Below, piece after piece: positions 47,420-58,639 of a DNA stretch of 64,000 nucleotides (its first letter is position 1; each line of letters begins with the position of its first letter). The stretch is from Nissolia schottii. Taxonomy: Eukaryota; Streptophyta; Magnoliopsida; Fabales; Fabaceae. A model generated the notes under the pieces. That model had not been told where the DNA came from. It did not search any database and saw only the letters and a list, made by a program, of their open reading frames with translations. The position numbers were made by a program, and so were the translations under genes. The stretch is from contig QANU01035109.1 in the NCBI GenBank assembly GCA_003254905.1, forward strand, positions 34,326-98,325. Reading direction: 5' to 3'.

Positions 47420-49083
47420 GAGATTGCCCCACAAAGTATAGGCACATGGGTACGTGATCAGAGGACGCGATACCAAGACGACTAGGGATAGAAAGCGCGA
47501 GAACTTACAAATTAGGTAAAGCAAGATTAGATTCCCTCGATCACCTAGTAAAGTAGGAAAGCTACTCAGGACTAGAATAGATAATAATAAGTACGACTGT
47601 AGTATAATTATGACACCTAGAGATCTCTGAGCGGCGGAATCATAAATTAGGACGCAAATAATTAGTTACGTCCCCTAAGGATTCCCACTGAGAACGCAAT
47701 GGTCTCACCCCCGCCCGTTTATGGTTCCAGGTGCATACCCAAAGATCATTGATGATAGAGACACATGGTGAAGTGGTGGACGGTCCACAACAGAATGACT
47801 TCAAAGGGACATCATGACGTTTACTTACGTAATAGAAAAATACTTGTTTTGTATATGGTCTAGATAAGCCATTGACTCTTATGTGAATTGTGTGTAGTAT
47901 GTATTAGCAAGCAAATGCATGACTATGTGTTGGACCTTTGTACTGGTATTTGTGTGTGTGTGTGTATGTGTATATATATATATATAATAGGTGTATTAAT
48001 TATCGCTTAAATCCTTCGAGCTTCTATTGTTTGTATACATATGTTGTTTTCACCACGCATGGCTCATAGTTTATAAATTAGCAATGAAAAGGAAAAGTTT
48101 TCAAAATGGTCTATATTTTCAAGTAAGAACTACTTTCAAGTGTAAAACTAAGGGCTAAAAGTAACCCCAACCAAAGCAGATAACAACCTAGTGAGCATTG
48201 TTTGCGACGTACGCGTAAACAGTTAGTTAGGGCGTTACATATACCATGTAAGTTACCGTCAAGAGGACTCTATAGACGGCCTATACAGAAGTTATAGACT
48301 CTGCGAGTATACGATCGGAGATTACAGTACTCAAGCGAATAAAGTAATAAGCACGAATCCTTAGGTAATGCAAAGATTAGAGACCCTTAGTCACCTAGTA
48401 AATTAGATAAAGCTACTCAGGAATAAGACAGATGATAATAATTAATAGGAACTCTAGTATGCATGAACACTTAGAGATCTCTTGAGTGGCCTGGATCGTA
48501 ACCGAGGTAATAATAAGAAATCCCCTATGCTAAAGGTATCCCACTGAGGACGCAACGTTCTCACCCCCACTCATTTATGACTCCAGGGGCAGACGAAGAC
48601 TCTGCCGAGCAGTAGGAGGAGCAATGAAGGGCTGTTATGAGAAGCAAGCACCTGAGAGGACAGGCCATGAAGAAGTTTGGGATGAGCTAAAGAGCTGGGT
48701 ACCAGTTAGCCCTTATGTTTTGTAGTTAGATATTGTATTTTGGACAAGACATGATGTGTGTATATTAACTATTGTAGTACTTATGTAAATTCTTGTAAAT
48801 ATATATGTGATGGACCGTCTGCTTGTTTACTTATTAGATTGTGTTCTGCTTGATTGATAAGCGTAAGCCCAAGGCTCTATCGTTTGTATTATATGTTTTA
48901 TCCAAAGCGCAACTCATATGTTAAATAGTAACCAATTAAAGGAAAATTTTGAAATCGATCCATATTTTCTTAATCCAGTATTTCTAAAATTAATAAAGGA
49001 CTATACGTATTCCCACTAAGTAATTAACAACCTAGTGAGCATTGTGTACGACTTAAGCGTAAACAATTAGCTAGGGTGTTTCA
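47420..49083. repeat. Tandem duplication of the 3' part of the solo LTR, unit about 830 bp
   Basis: Unit 1 (about 47420-48239) and unit 2 (about 48262-49083) share TCACCTAGTAAA, AAAGCTACTCAGGA, TAGAGATCTC, CCCACTGAGRACGCAA and CCTAGTGAGCATTGT. Each ends in a TGTTTACGC-type block and an AGGGYGTTWCA edge. Only the second edge coincides with the target duplication. Confidence 0.75.
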
Positions 49084-49088
49084 CAGAT

Positions 49089-50488
49089 TCCATTGTTATA
49101 CAACCAAAATGTCAAAATTTTTCACTCTCACCCACTACCTAAAAGTTATGCATATAGAATAATAGTATAAAAAAAACTTTATAGTGAATAACAATTAAAT
49201 TCACAAGTTTACGAAAATAAACAATTTCATATTAAAATTACTTTTATAAGACAATAAACCTTGTGTTTAGAAATAAAAATTAAACCTTCCCACGTATACA
49301 TTGAATCTTTGTATACAATGTATCGTTTTGTTTTTTTTTTTCGGGTACCAATATACACTGTATATTTTGCAGAAATGGAAAGATTATTCCTACATTTCTT
49401 ACTAAGAAGTACCATACTCATTTTCAGAAACATTGCATCCTCCCTTAACAAAAGAATTATTATGATTATTATTTAAATGGCACTATTATCTCATAAAAAA
49501 AATGGCACTATTATTGTCTTATCATTTATCACTACTATTCCACTCACCTGTGATTGGGGAAAAGAAAAGGAAAAAGAAAAAAAGGTTGTACGAAAACTGC
49601 TTAGAAAGAAATTAAATACAATTAAAAACGCGTTTAATGCTCCTGCATTCATGTTCCAAACAGAACTCAACGACCTGCTTTGAAAGTTTGAACACAGAAG
49701 CAACACCAATCGTTCATTGACAGGAAGAACATGGTGGATGAAGTCACATCCCAATAGACTCATTCACTCTCTCACTGCAGAGAGAGAGAGAGAGAGAGAG
49801 AGACAGTGCTTTTTTTTGACTGAGCGTAGCCGGCAAAGGCCGTCTGAGGTTGTTGTTTGGTTGATGATAAAATTGCTCCTTTTTTAATGTCTCTGAATAC
49901 GCGTCGTTGAACGTTCAACCAAACTTGTCTTTCTTCTTGTGAAGCCTCTGATCCATTCCTTACCCTTATCCCAATTCAATGTTCTACCAAGGTATTTTTT
50001 TCTCTCCCCGAAATTTTCTAAGTGTTAATTCAATGGTTTATAATATAGTCGTTTCATTCAATGTTATCATTACCATCTCTTCTTTAATTTTGATTGGAAA
50101 AAATGTTACCTTTATGACAGTTAAGGATTACTGGCGTGGTGTTTTGGTGGGTTCTGAATTGCGGGTTTTGGCTCGAGTTTACAGCTGTGGAATTGGGTCA
50201 GTTTGGAATATCTTCAATTAGACACAGAAATTGTGGGTGTTTTTTTTTTTTTTAAAATTGTTTTTATTTTATCCGTACTATGATAATGGGTTATTAGATG
50301 GAAAAGGGTATGTGCCTATGAGGAGAGAATTTCCCATCTTTGCTTTTGTTTTAAAAAAAAATTATACTGTTTTAGTTGGAGACTGGTCGTGATTTTTGTG
50401 GTGCTGGTGGAAGATGGTGATTTAGCTTGTGAATGGTGGTTCTAGTTATTGAAGGATAATTTTTGTATAGTCTTGTTGCTGCTGTAAC
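49089..50488 (+). promoter_or_regulatory. Upstream/leader region of the kinase gene
   Basis: Includes a (GA)n tract at 49779-49802 and a pyrimidine-rich stretch from about 49900. CTACCAAG/GTATTT near 49992 is a plausible donor of a leader intron whose acceptor would lie shortly before 50489. The leader intron is a guess. No coding feature. Confidence 0.35.
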
Positions 50489-53400
50489 ATGGGTTGCATA
50501 TGTTCAAAGAGTTCAGCTGTAGAAGACAGTAGGGAAGGTATCTCAAACAGGTTGTCATCATCTAGCACCAGGCCCTCAGAGCAAAACGTTTTGCGGTTGA
50601 ATTCCTCGAAACGGGTTGAGGGGGTTCGGGTTAAGGATAAGCTATTAGATGGTAGTGATGTGAAGGTTTCGTTGATTGACAAGAAAGCCAATGGTTCGGT
50701 TCAGTTGCATGACGATCAAAATGGGAAGAAGAAAATAGAGAAACCGGAATTGACCATTGTTGTTGATCATCCTGGTATTGGAAGGGTTCCAAAGGCTACA
50801 GAGGGAGAGCAGGTTTCGGCAGGGTGGCCGGCTTGGCTTTCTTCTGTTGCTGGCGAAGCTATCAAGGGATGGATACCACGGAGTGCAAATATGTTTGAAA
50901 GGTTACATAAAGTAAGTTGCTATTGCCTCGTCTACTTTGTCTGTCTTTGCATCATAATTGAGCTCTCGTGTGATTCTTACTACTCTTTTGTGAATGCACT
51001 TTCCAAAATTCTTTGAACACTACCATGTCAAAGAAAAGTCCTCTTTTGCTGAAATGGTTGAATTATTAATTTGGATTTCCACAGATTGTGTACTTTAAAA
51101 GCTTATGAACCAAATTGTACAAAGTGGATTGTGGAAAAGTGGGAGGTGTTGGTTGCCTAATATTTACATTTCAGAAGGTAATCAGTTTTATTACATGAGT
51201 GTTTCCTGTAGGAATCATGTGGCTACATATGAAGCATAGACGAGTGGTAATGTTGGTTGGTATCCACTTCAGTGATGGTCACTTTCCTCCATTAAAGAAA
51301 AAAGGGGCTCAATAAAGTTTGATTATATAGAATATAGAAAATCAGTTGACCAGATTTTGTGTACAATTCATATGCAGTTCTTGATTTTTCATATGCAATT
51401 CATCACATGGTTCATTTCATTCTGTTTGTTGTAAAGAAAAACAGTATCAGTTTGCCTTTTCTTTGTCTTGCTTTTGTGTGTATAAACTTATATTGTTGGA
51501 AGGAGGGTATATTCTTTGATGTCCTTTACCATTGATGATAGTTGTACATTGCTGAATGAGTCCTTTGATGGCATTCTATTATGCAGATTGGGCAAGGAAC
51601 TTACAGTACTGTTTATAAGGCACGTGATGTGACTCATCAAAAGATGGTTGCCCTGAAGAGGGTACGTTTTGACAATCTTGATCCTGAGAGTGTCAAGTTT
51701 ATGGCAAGGGAAATTCTTGTTCTGCGTAGGCTCAACCATCCAAACATAATAAAGTTGGAGGGCTTGATAACATCACAGACGTCCCGCAGCCTGTACCTTG
51801 TTTTTGAGTATATGGAACATGATCTTACAGGACTTGCATCAAATCCTGCCATTAAATTTTCTGAACCACAGGTAGTTATGTTTCTATTCATTCTCAGTAG
51901 TCAGTTTTACTTGAGTTGAAGTTCTTTTGTATATGTATATCAGATAGTTTTTGGAAGCGTCATCCTTTTTTGAACTTTGATAAGTAACTTCTTTCTGCTC
52001 CACTTTCAATTGGAAAACTAAAACAATATTTTTTATATGTCAGCTGAAATGCTACATGCAGCAGCTTCTTAGTGGATTAGATCATTGTCATGGTCATGGG
52101 GTCCTCCATCGTGATATAAAGGGCTCAAATCTTCTCATTGACAATAATGGTGTCTTAAAGATTGCGGATTTTGGTTTGGCAAGTTTTTTTGACCCTCGTC
52201 AGAGTGTTCCATTAACAAGCCGTGTAGTAACTCTGTGGTATAGACCGCCAGAACTTTTACTCGGAGCAAATCACTATGGAGTTGCAGTGGATTTGTGGAG
52301 CACTGGTTGCATACTGGGAGAACTATATACTGGCAGGCCCATACTGCCAGGAAAAACGGAGGTATAATGTTTATGACTCTAGTGTCCATCATTTAGTCAC
52401 TATGAATGCTTCACTAGCCATTTGGCTTTGTTGATATAATATCTTTATATTTAATGGCATTTCCATTAATTTCAAAAACTAATGTCTATAGAAATTGCTT
52501 AGACAGACAGTTACAGAATAATAACTTCTACACTATAACTGAGGGTTATTTTTTGTTCATTGTAGGTTGAGCAGTTGCATCGGATTTTTAAACTTTGTGG
52601 CTCACCATCTGAGGACTATTGGTTTAAGTTGCGGTTGCCACATTCAACAGTATTCAAGCCTCCGCACCATTACAGGCGATGTATTGCAGACACATTTAAG
52701 GAATATTCACCTGCTGCTGTGAAGCTGATAGAGACCCTACTATCCGTAGATCCAGCACTTCGAGGGACAGCAGCTGCTGCTCTCAAAAGTGAGGTATGCA
52801 TGTTAATGTTTCCAGCTAGTAATTGTACAATGAGATTGAGCTTCATCCTTCTCCAATGTAACCTCAGTGGTACTTTGAGGACCATTTTCTTGTCTTCTTA
52901 ATGTCCATACCTGCTTCACGTTGTTTCTTGCCATAATATCACCAAGCTCTACTATATTCGATAGGCCAATAGATGACATGAAAGTGTGGTCAAGACTTCT
53001 ATGCTACTGGATTTATAATTTAACTGGAGGTTTCTCATTAGTTCTAAGAAACTGAAACTGATGTTTCTCTGTCACAATAACTCATAGTTGTCTCTTTATA
53101 TCATCCTTGTTTTAGCCTTAAGGTTTTGCATGGCTGTGGAAGAACACTTGGTCAGACAAATAGGGATTTCGTGGCATTGGAAATATCCAAATTGCAGTTA
53201 TTTGAGTGATGTGTGCAAATATGTTCATAATTCTACCTGTAGTTTTGCATAATCACCTGTTAAAAATGAATACTGTGGAAGTATTGAAAATTTTCAGTTG
53301 TAATTTTCTTTAAATGTTTTTCTTACATGTTTCTGTTGTTGTTTAATGTTGCCGATTATATTTGCTACACCTCAAGCGGTAATGTTAGTTGTTCTTTCCT

Positions 53401-55639
53401 TGCATACTGTAAATATATGTTCTTTTACTCTTAAAATGCCATACGATTCCCCATTTAGTAACTTTGCTGTTTCCTCATATGCTTAAACAGAACCTTCTTG
53501 CCATTTAATAAAAGGACAGGTAATGGCATAGTATAATTTTCACTTTTCTGCTATGTTTTGAAATTGGAAATAATAATGGTATTTTGCACACTCTTCAGTC
53601 AGTTATACATGATATTGTTTGGAACCCTCTTTCTTACTAAACTCGTTTGGGGATTCTCCATTCTGAAACTTTGCCCCATTTTCTGGCAGTTCTTTACATC
53701 AGAACCCCTGCCTTGTGATCCATCAAGTTTACCAAACTATCCTCCTAGCAAAGAGATTGACGCTAAATTGCGGGATGAATCAACCAGAAGGTACTTGAAA
53801 TATTTTATTCTTTTCTTTTTTAAGTTGAAAGCTGTATTGCAGTTGTATGCTTTTTAGATAAGCATATTGTTGATAAGACAAGAAATATGTATCTGTTTTC
53901 TGTTTTATCCTTTCAGGCAAGGAGCTGTTGGAGGTAGGGAGCAAAAAGTTGGGTCAGGAGTTAGACAAGAAAAAGGACCGAGGACGATTGTCGCTTCTAA
54001 AGACAATGCTGACCACCCTGGCATATCAACGCAGGTAATTCAAACAAGGTTGCATAAACTGCCTCTACTGCATACCTCTGGATATCATGTAAATGCTATA
54101 CATACAGTCTAGTGATTTTGTACTTAGGACTGTCAATTTGGGGAAAATAACATTAGGCTGTTTGTTTGTACATAACCTTTTTATTAACCTGTTGACATGC
54201 TTTGTCTGATGCAGCAAGGGCAACGTTACTCAATTCCAAAGAACCCGCATAGAGAAGCTGTGTCAGGGCTTCTGGTTTTCCCACACAAGCAGTCAGAGGA
54301 TGCTAAAGAAATGGGGAACAACCTATACAAGAGGCCGTCACATTCGGGTCCACTAGTTCCCGGTTCCGGCTGGGCGAGGGGCGGGAAGAAGGATGTTGAT
54401 GATGCGCCACATGTTTCAAATAGAGTGAACCTGTCAACATTGTCTGGGCTAGTGGCATCTAGGACCCTGTCGTCTTCTGAGGATCAGGAAGAGAAACCAG
54501 TTCACTCGCACCACAGAAAACCAGTTGAAGTAAGAACTAATGGATCAGAGTCAAGAAGAAGGCAGGATCAAAAGCGAATTGCTGATCTCAGCCAAATTGA
54601 ACATCGAAGGGACCCCACTGAAAAATCAACTCCGGTTAGTTCTCCTTCATTTCTTGTCTCCTTTTGCCTTCATAATTCGAAGTATTTGGTACTAACCAGC
54701 CAAGTCTTCTCATTTTGTACCAATAAAAGCTTCCTAGTTAGGTAGGCATACATATTAAAATGGATACTTGAGCAGTACTAGTAATTAAGAAATTGAGAAC
54801 CAAACAAGTGAGGAGTAGGGGGGAAAAAAATAAATAACTATAAGAAACTGAATTACCCTTTGACTTTATTGGAAGATTTTAGTAAGAAAGACAATTAATT
54901 GAGAAATTCTTGCATGCTCCTGAGTACATTTAATGCATGCTCCAAGAATATAATTAACCATTGATTTTAATTTGTATAATGTTGAAACATGTATATAAAA
55001 AAACAATAAATCAATGACTAATAATGTTCTTGGAACATGCCTTAATTGTGTTCCGGGAGCATACAAGAAGTTCTTCCACTAATGAGGTTATAAGAAAAAT
55101 GGTAAACTTGGTATAAATTTTTTAACCTTTTATAGGAACTCTAAAATATCATGTATTGTGGACAAAAAGAGTTCCAAAATGACACTTGATTTAGCAATGG
55201 AGAGAGTACTAAGGTAGTGTTAGTTCTTATCCTTGGAAAAACAAAAAGGATGGACACCATGGGACAATAGAGACGTGTCTCCTTTATTACCTTAAAAATT
55301 ACTTTGAGATAGAGACAATTTTAAGTATTTAGTCTCTGTCTTTTTACAAAGTGTGTTTGTCCTCAATGTTAACAAGAACTAATCGCAACTTAAGGTACCG
55401 TGGCAATACTTTTTTGTTTTTCCTTGTGTCTTGCTGAGTACTGGTGTGGGGCCATATTTCAGGGTGGGAATGGGTCAAGGGGAAACAAGATATATCTCTC
55501 AGGTCCATTAATGGCTTCATCAAACAACATGGATCAGATGCTCAAAGAGCATGATCGAAAGATCCAGGAATTTTCAAGACGAGCAAGAATTGACAAATCA
55601 AGAGCAAGAGGTGAGAAAGTTCGTGCACAGCGGAAGTAG
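50489..55639 (+). CDS. CDK-like Ser/Thr protein kinase, IBS1/CDC2-related plant subfamily, eight exons
   Basis: Exons 50489-50911, 51587-51871, 52044-52361, 52566-52793, 53690-53790, 53917-54034, 54215-54634 and 55463-55639; all junctions GT-AG, total 689 residues. The N terminus MGCICSKSSAVE has Gly2 for myristoylation and Cys3/Cys5 for palmitoylation, so membrane attachment is likely. Kinase domain about 137-420: IGQGTYSTVY glycine loop (142-151), Lys165 in VALKRV, PESVKFMAREI in the place of the CDK PSTAIRE helix, HRDIKGSNLL (Asp260), DFG (Asp278), YRPPELLLG, and FKLCGSPSEDYW. Catalytic residues are all present. The C-terminal third is basic, low in complexity and rich in Ser/Arg, ending EFSRRARIDKSRARG. 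Arabidopsis IBS1 (At1g18670), a relative of about 700 residues, is involved in beta-aminobutyric-acid-induced priming; orthology is not proven. Confidence 0.93.
54899..55075. mobile_element. Foldback MITE in the last intron of the kinase gene
   Basis: The left arm GAAATTCTTGCATGCTCC pairs with the right arm, reverse complemented GAACTTCTTGTATGCTCC. Both continue through CATG.TCCAAGAA and AACCATTGATTTT/AGTCATTGATTT. About 70-bp arms and a loop of about 40 bp. Non-coding. Confidence 0.75.
55212..55386. mobile_element. Possible second small MITE in the same intron
   Basis: Flanked by TTAGTTCTTATCCTTGG on the left and AACAAGAACTAA on the right. Only about 10 bp of the ends are clearly inverted (TTAGTTCTT), so the call is weak. 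Confidence 0.35.
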
Positions 55640-56349
55640 TCAAATTATTACATAACTATTTCTTATTGTTCATCTGCTTAAATATTTTATGACAAACGTT
55701 ATTTATCTCTCATCACTAAAAAGTGAGGTGGGAGAGATAGAGAGTGCATTCGCTCTTAATTGTATGTAGCATATTTTATATATCATGTAAATCGCTGGCT
55801 CTGCAAGAAGAAATTCTTTTTATATATACAAATATATAAGCAGTCTATTTATGTTCCTTCAACTCTTCATTTATTTCATTTAGATAATGTAAGCAATCTT
55901 GTTTATGCTCTTTGGTAGTGGTGCTACATTTATTTTCCTAATCACTAAGTTACGGGGGAAATTAGCCCCATGAAGTTGTTGAGAAGATATTAGCGAAAGC
56001 ACAAAAGACGTATGGTATGGAGCAAAATGTGGCTGCTCCTTGTGTGAACCGTTTGAAGGTTCTCCAAATGATACCAATGTTACGTAGAAATATTTAAAGT
56101 AAACTTTTTTTTTTTTTCCTTGAACCAAGGGTAAGCAAATACTGGTCATGTCATTTTCAATTTAACATTAGTTTAATTCTATTTTTTTTTACCATCAATT
56201 TAGTCTAAGTCAAATCTTACCAAGTTTGATAAATCCAATCCTACTCGACTAAAATCCGATTTTACATGGCTTAATGACATGTCATCCACTAGTTCATGGC
56301 ATTAAATATAATACTAAAATTTATAAAATTATAAAATTGAAAATCACAA

Positions 56350-56401
<52 letters not shown>

Positions 56402-56704
56402 CAACAACATAGTTATTAAACTTGATCTAGTGGTTGACCCAACATCCTATCAGGTCACTTGTTCAACTCGTTGAATTGAATTTAATTAAACAAATTATTA
56501 AATTAAAATTTAATTCAAATAATGTATAATATATATAATGAATGAAACTTTACCCTAATACGAATTAAATACATTTATTTGTTTTGAATGGTTACATATA
56601 AAAATTTGTACGATTTAATGTTTTAGGTTATAAGAATATTACCACTCTTAGTTTTATGAAATTATATATATAAAAATACAATTTAATTATTATATATATA
56701 AATA
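55640..56704. other. 3' flank of the kinase gene and intergenic; (TAA)n microsatellite 56350-56399
   Basis: The first 250 bp are the likely 3'UTR. The microsatellite has about 16 TAA units. The rest is AT-rich without a gene. Confidence 0.6.
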
Positions 56705-56932
56705 AAAAATGTTACATGTACACCCAATTTTATACCCTCATACATACACCATGAATAATGCACAAATTTTATTCTCACGAATGCACAAACATTACAAACT
56801 TGTAAATGATACTCTCAACTATACTTAATTAAGTGCACAAACATTACATGAGTTAAAACACAAACTTCATGTATATAAATATGGGGTGTATGTATAATGT
56901 ATGATTTTTGGTGTATGCGTAGCAGAACTCTA
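56705..56932. mobile_element. MITE-like repeat (copy B, inverted relative to 40505-40735)
   Basis: Starts AATGTTACATGTACACCC and ends GGTGTATGCGTAGCAGAACTC. Shared landmarks with copy A, inverted, include CTTAATTAAGTGCACAAACA and AACACAAACTT.ATGTATATA. Confidence 0.7.
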
Positions 56933-56959
56933 TAGAAATAATAGTTGGGACACTATATC

Positions 56960-57035
56960 ACAAGAAGACTAGCTTAGTAATAACAGAGCCTTCCTAAACT
57001 CCTAATGACCAGAGTTCAAACCCAATTGAGTGGCA
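56960..57035 (+). repeat. tRNA-like segment, possible SINE head
   Basis: TAGCTTAGTAATAACAGAGC resembles a box A and AGAGTTCAAACCC a box B (GWTCRANNC), about 35-40 bp apart. No tRNA cloverleaf is evident and no poly(A) or target duplication was found. It could be chance or part of another repeat. Confidence 0.25.
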
Positions 57036-57114
57036 TCAATTTGACTAAACTCGACCGATTTAGACGAGTTTTGATCGGGTTCCACCTGCATTGACCAGGT
57101 CAACTTTAGGTCTA

Positions 57115-57845
57115 ATCCAACACAAGAATCGACCTACTTTCCCTTTCTCGAGAACCTGTAACTGGGCACTGTTCAGTGGCGGCGGCGTGACGGCTTTCCT
57201 CCCACACTCGGCGTGCCTCACCCACATTGCTCAACTCGGCGAACATCTCGAGGTCCATTTCCAAATCCGACAACACGTCACCGTCGACATTGATTCCATT
57301 GAAGAGATAGTCTGATGGATCACAAGAAGGGATTGGACTTAGAGCCGAGGAAACCAAATCAGAACCCATTATATATGATGAAGCTGAACGAGGATGCTAG
57401 GTAGTATACGATTTACTCATATAATGCTCATGCGATGCATGTGCAATAATAGTGCAATACAAAAAATTAACTTAACCTAGATACATACTCCCCTGCTAGC
57501 TCTCCATAATCCCCTAATATCTTTCTATCATATTGGTGGCCTCCATTGGCGGCAGAATCCAATTTGGATGGGCCATCTAGCTTTCTCTCTTCTCCCCATG
57601 CATATCCTTGAAAAGTGGGTACGTGGCTATACGACCTATATATCTCGGGCATATTCATTTAGCCAGTTGTCGGCTACTGCAACATCCAAAGCAACTCCCG
57701 CTTTGCCTATCGTAGGCCCTTCATCCTCCCCGTCCTCGTTGTTGTCATCGTCGTGCTCTTCCTAATTGGCTACGCCATTGACATGGATCGCTCCTTTGGC
57801 AACGACCTCACCGAGAGAATTAGACCCGCCCACTCACCATTGAAA
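57115..57845. other. GC-richer segment, possible gene fragment of unknown origin
   Basis: Composition is clearly higher in GC than its flanks. The minus strand has an 85-residue frame (57369-57112) with acidic content (VLSDLEMDLEMFAELSNV). Further on, 57660-57830 is open on both strands. I recognise no family and see no full gene, so it may be a captured or decayed exon set. Confidence 0.3.
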
Positions 57846-57849
57846 GATC

Positions 57850-58275
57850 AACACTAGTAGTTATCTAGAAGCTTCTACAATTTAGAAGAATTGGTTTATC
57901 AAAAAATCAAGACATGTTTAGAAGTTTCTTACACTTAGACGACAACTGTCTAGAAATGGATGTAATGCTAGAAAGAGTTCTAGCTTAGGTAAGGTCGGCA
58001 ATGATCACCGATTTATGGCACATATAAATAGAACTAGGCTCCTTGTAAGCATAATAGAAGTGAGAAGCACTTCTAGGATAACAAGGGAGAGATAAAAACG
58101 TGAGTGTAGAGATTTAAGAGCACAAGTTAGTGTGCACTAGACTAGAAATAAGGTGCATTGGTAGTCAAGTACGGGGAGTGTAGTGTCTAATAAATTGTAG
58201 TCTTGAGTGTTTGTAAATTAAAGTAGACAATTTTTGTTAAAGTGTGTGCCTCCTTGATCTACAAATTGATATTAG
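57850..58275 (+). mobile_element. Probable Ty1/copia LTR with primer site (fossil)
   Basis: Contains ACATATAAATAGAACTAGG (about 58018) and ends CCTTGATCTACA, followed by TTGATATTAGAGCTT, close to the initiator-Met primer site TGGTATCAGAGC. The left edge is not fixed. No internal coding region follows; decayed CACTA sequence begins within 400 bp. Confidence 0.5.
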
Positions 58276-58639
58276 AGCTTGACGGCCTGGGACTATTGAA
58301 GCTAAAGAGTGATCTAGGATCTCAATTTCTAGGGGAGCTTACGTAAGCCCAATTTGGGACTGTGACGCTATTGGTCTGGGACCTTACTAGTAAAGAGAAA
58401 ATTCTATCAAGTCACTATTCGTTGGTAAGCGTCGAGATTACAAATTCTGGGTTCCCTTCTTCTTCTTCATTTCTATTCTCCTCTTCCTTCTCTCCAACTC
58501 TCCTCCTTCTCTCTGACTGACCACCTTGCCACCACAACCACTGATCGCCGCCTCCATCAAGGAACTTTGTCACTATCGAGTCTCCTAAAGGGAACACTAT
58601 TGTCACCGCCTCCTAAAAGGAAAATCGGTTATGGATGTA

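Larger units (their letters stand above)
45095..49083. mobile_element. Long solo LTR of a Ty3/gypsy element, 3989 bp (fossil)
   Basis: Begins TGTAACATCCCG, ends GCTAGGGTGTTTCA, and is flanked by a perfect 5-bp duplication CAGAT (45090-45094 and 49084-49088). A promoter-like CCTATAAATAG is at about 45677-45687. No primer site, polypurine tract, gag or pol lies inside, so this is one LTR left by recombination between two. The ends are near-inverted, as in Tekay-like chromovirus LTRs with TGTAACA..TGTTACA edges. The 3' third is duplicated in tandem. A length near 4 kb is extreme for an LTR. A fragment of the same family is at 36402-37264. Confidence 0.85.

Noticed and set aside
46988-47524. 178-residue minus-strand frame
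   Set aside because: It lies in the solo LTR and is built from a TG microsatellite and minisatellite units; no family likeness.
48230-48240. GGGCGTTACA at about 48239 as the right end of the solo LTR
   Set aside because: The bases after it do not match the CAGAT duplication, whereas 49084-49088 does.
58391-58400. CACTATTCG as the left end of the CACTA transposon
   Set aside because: No subterminal repeats follow, it does not match the right terminus beyond CACTA, and the flanking trinucleotide does not match.
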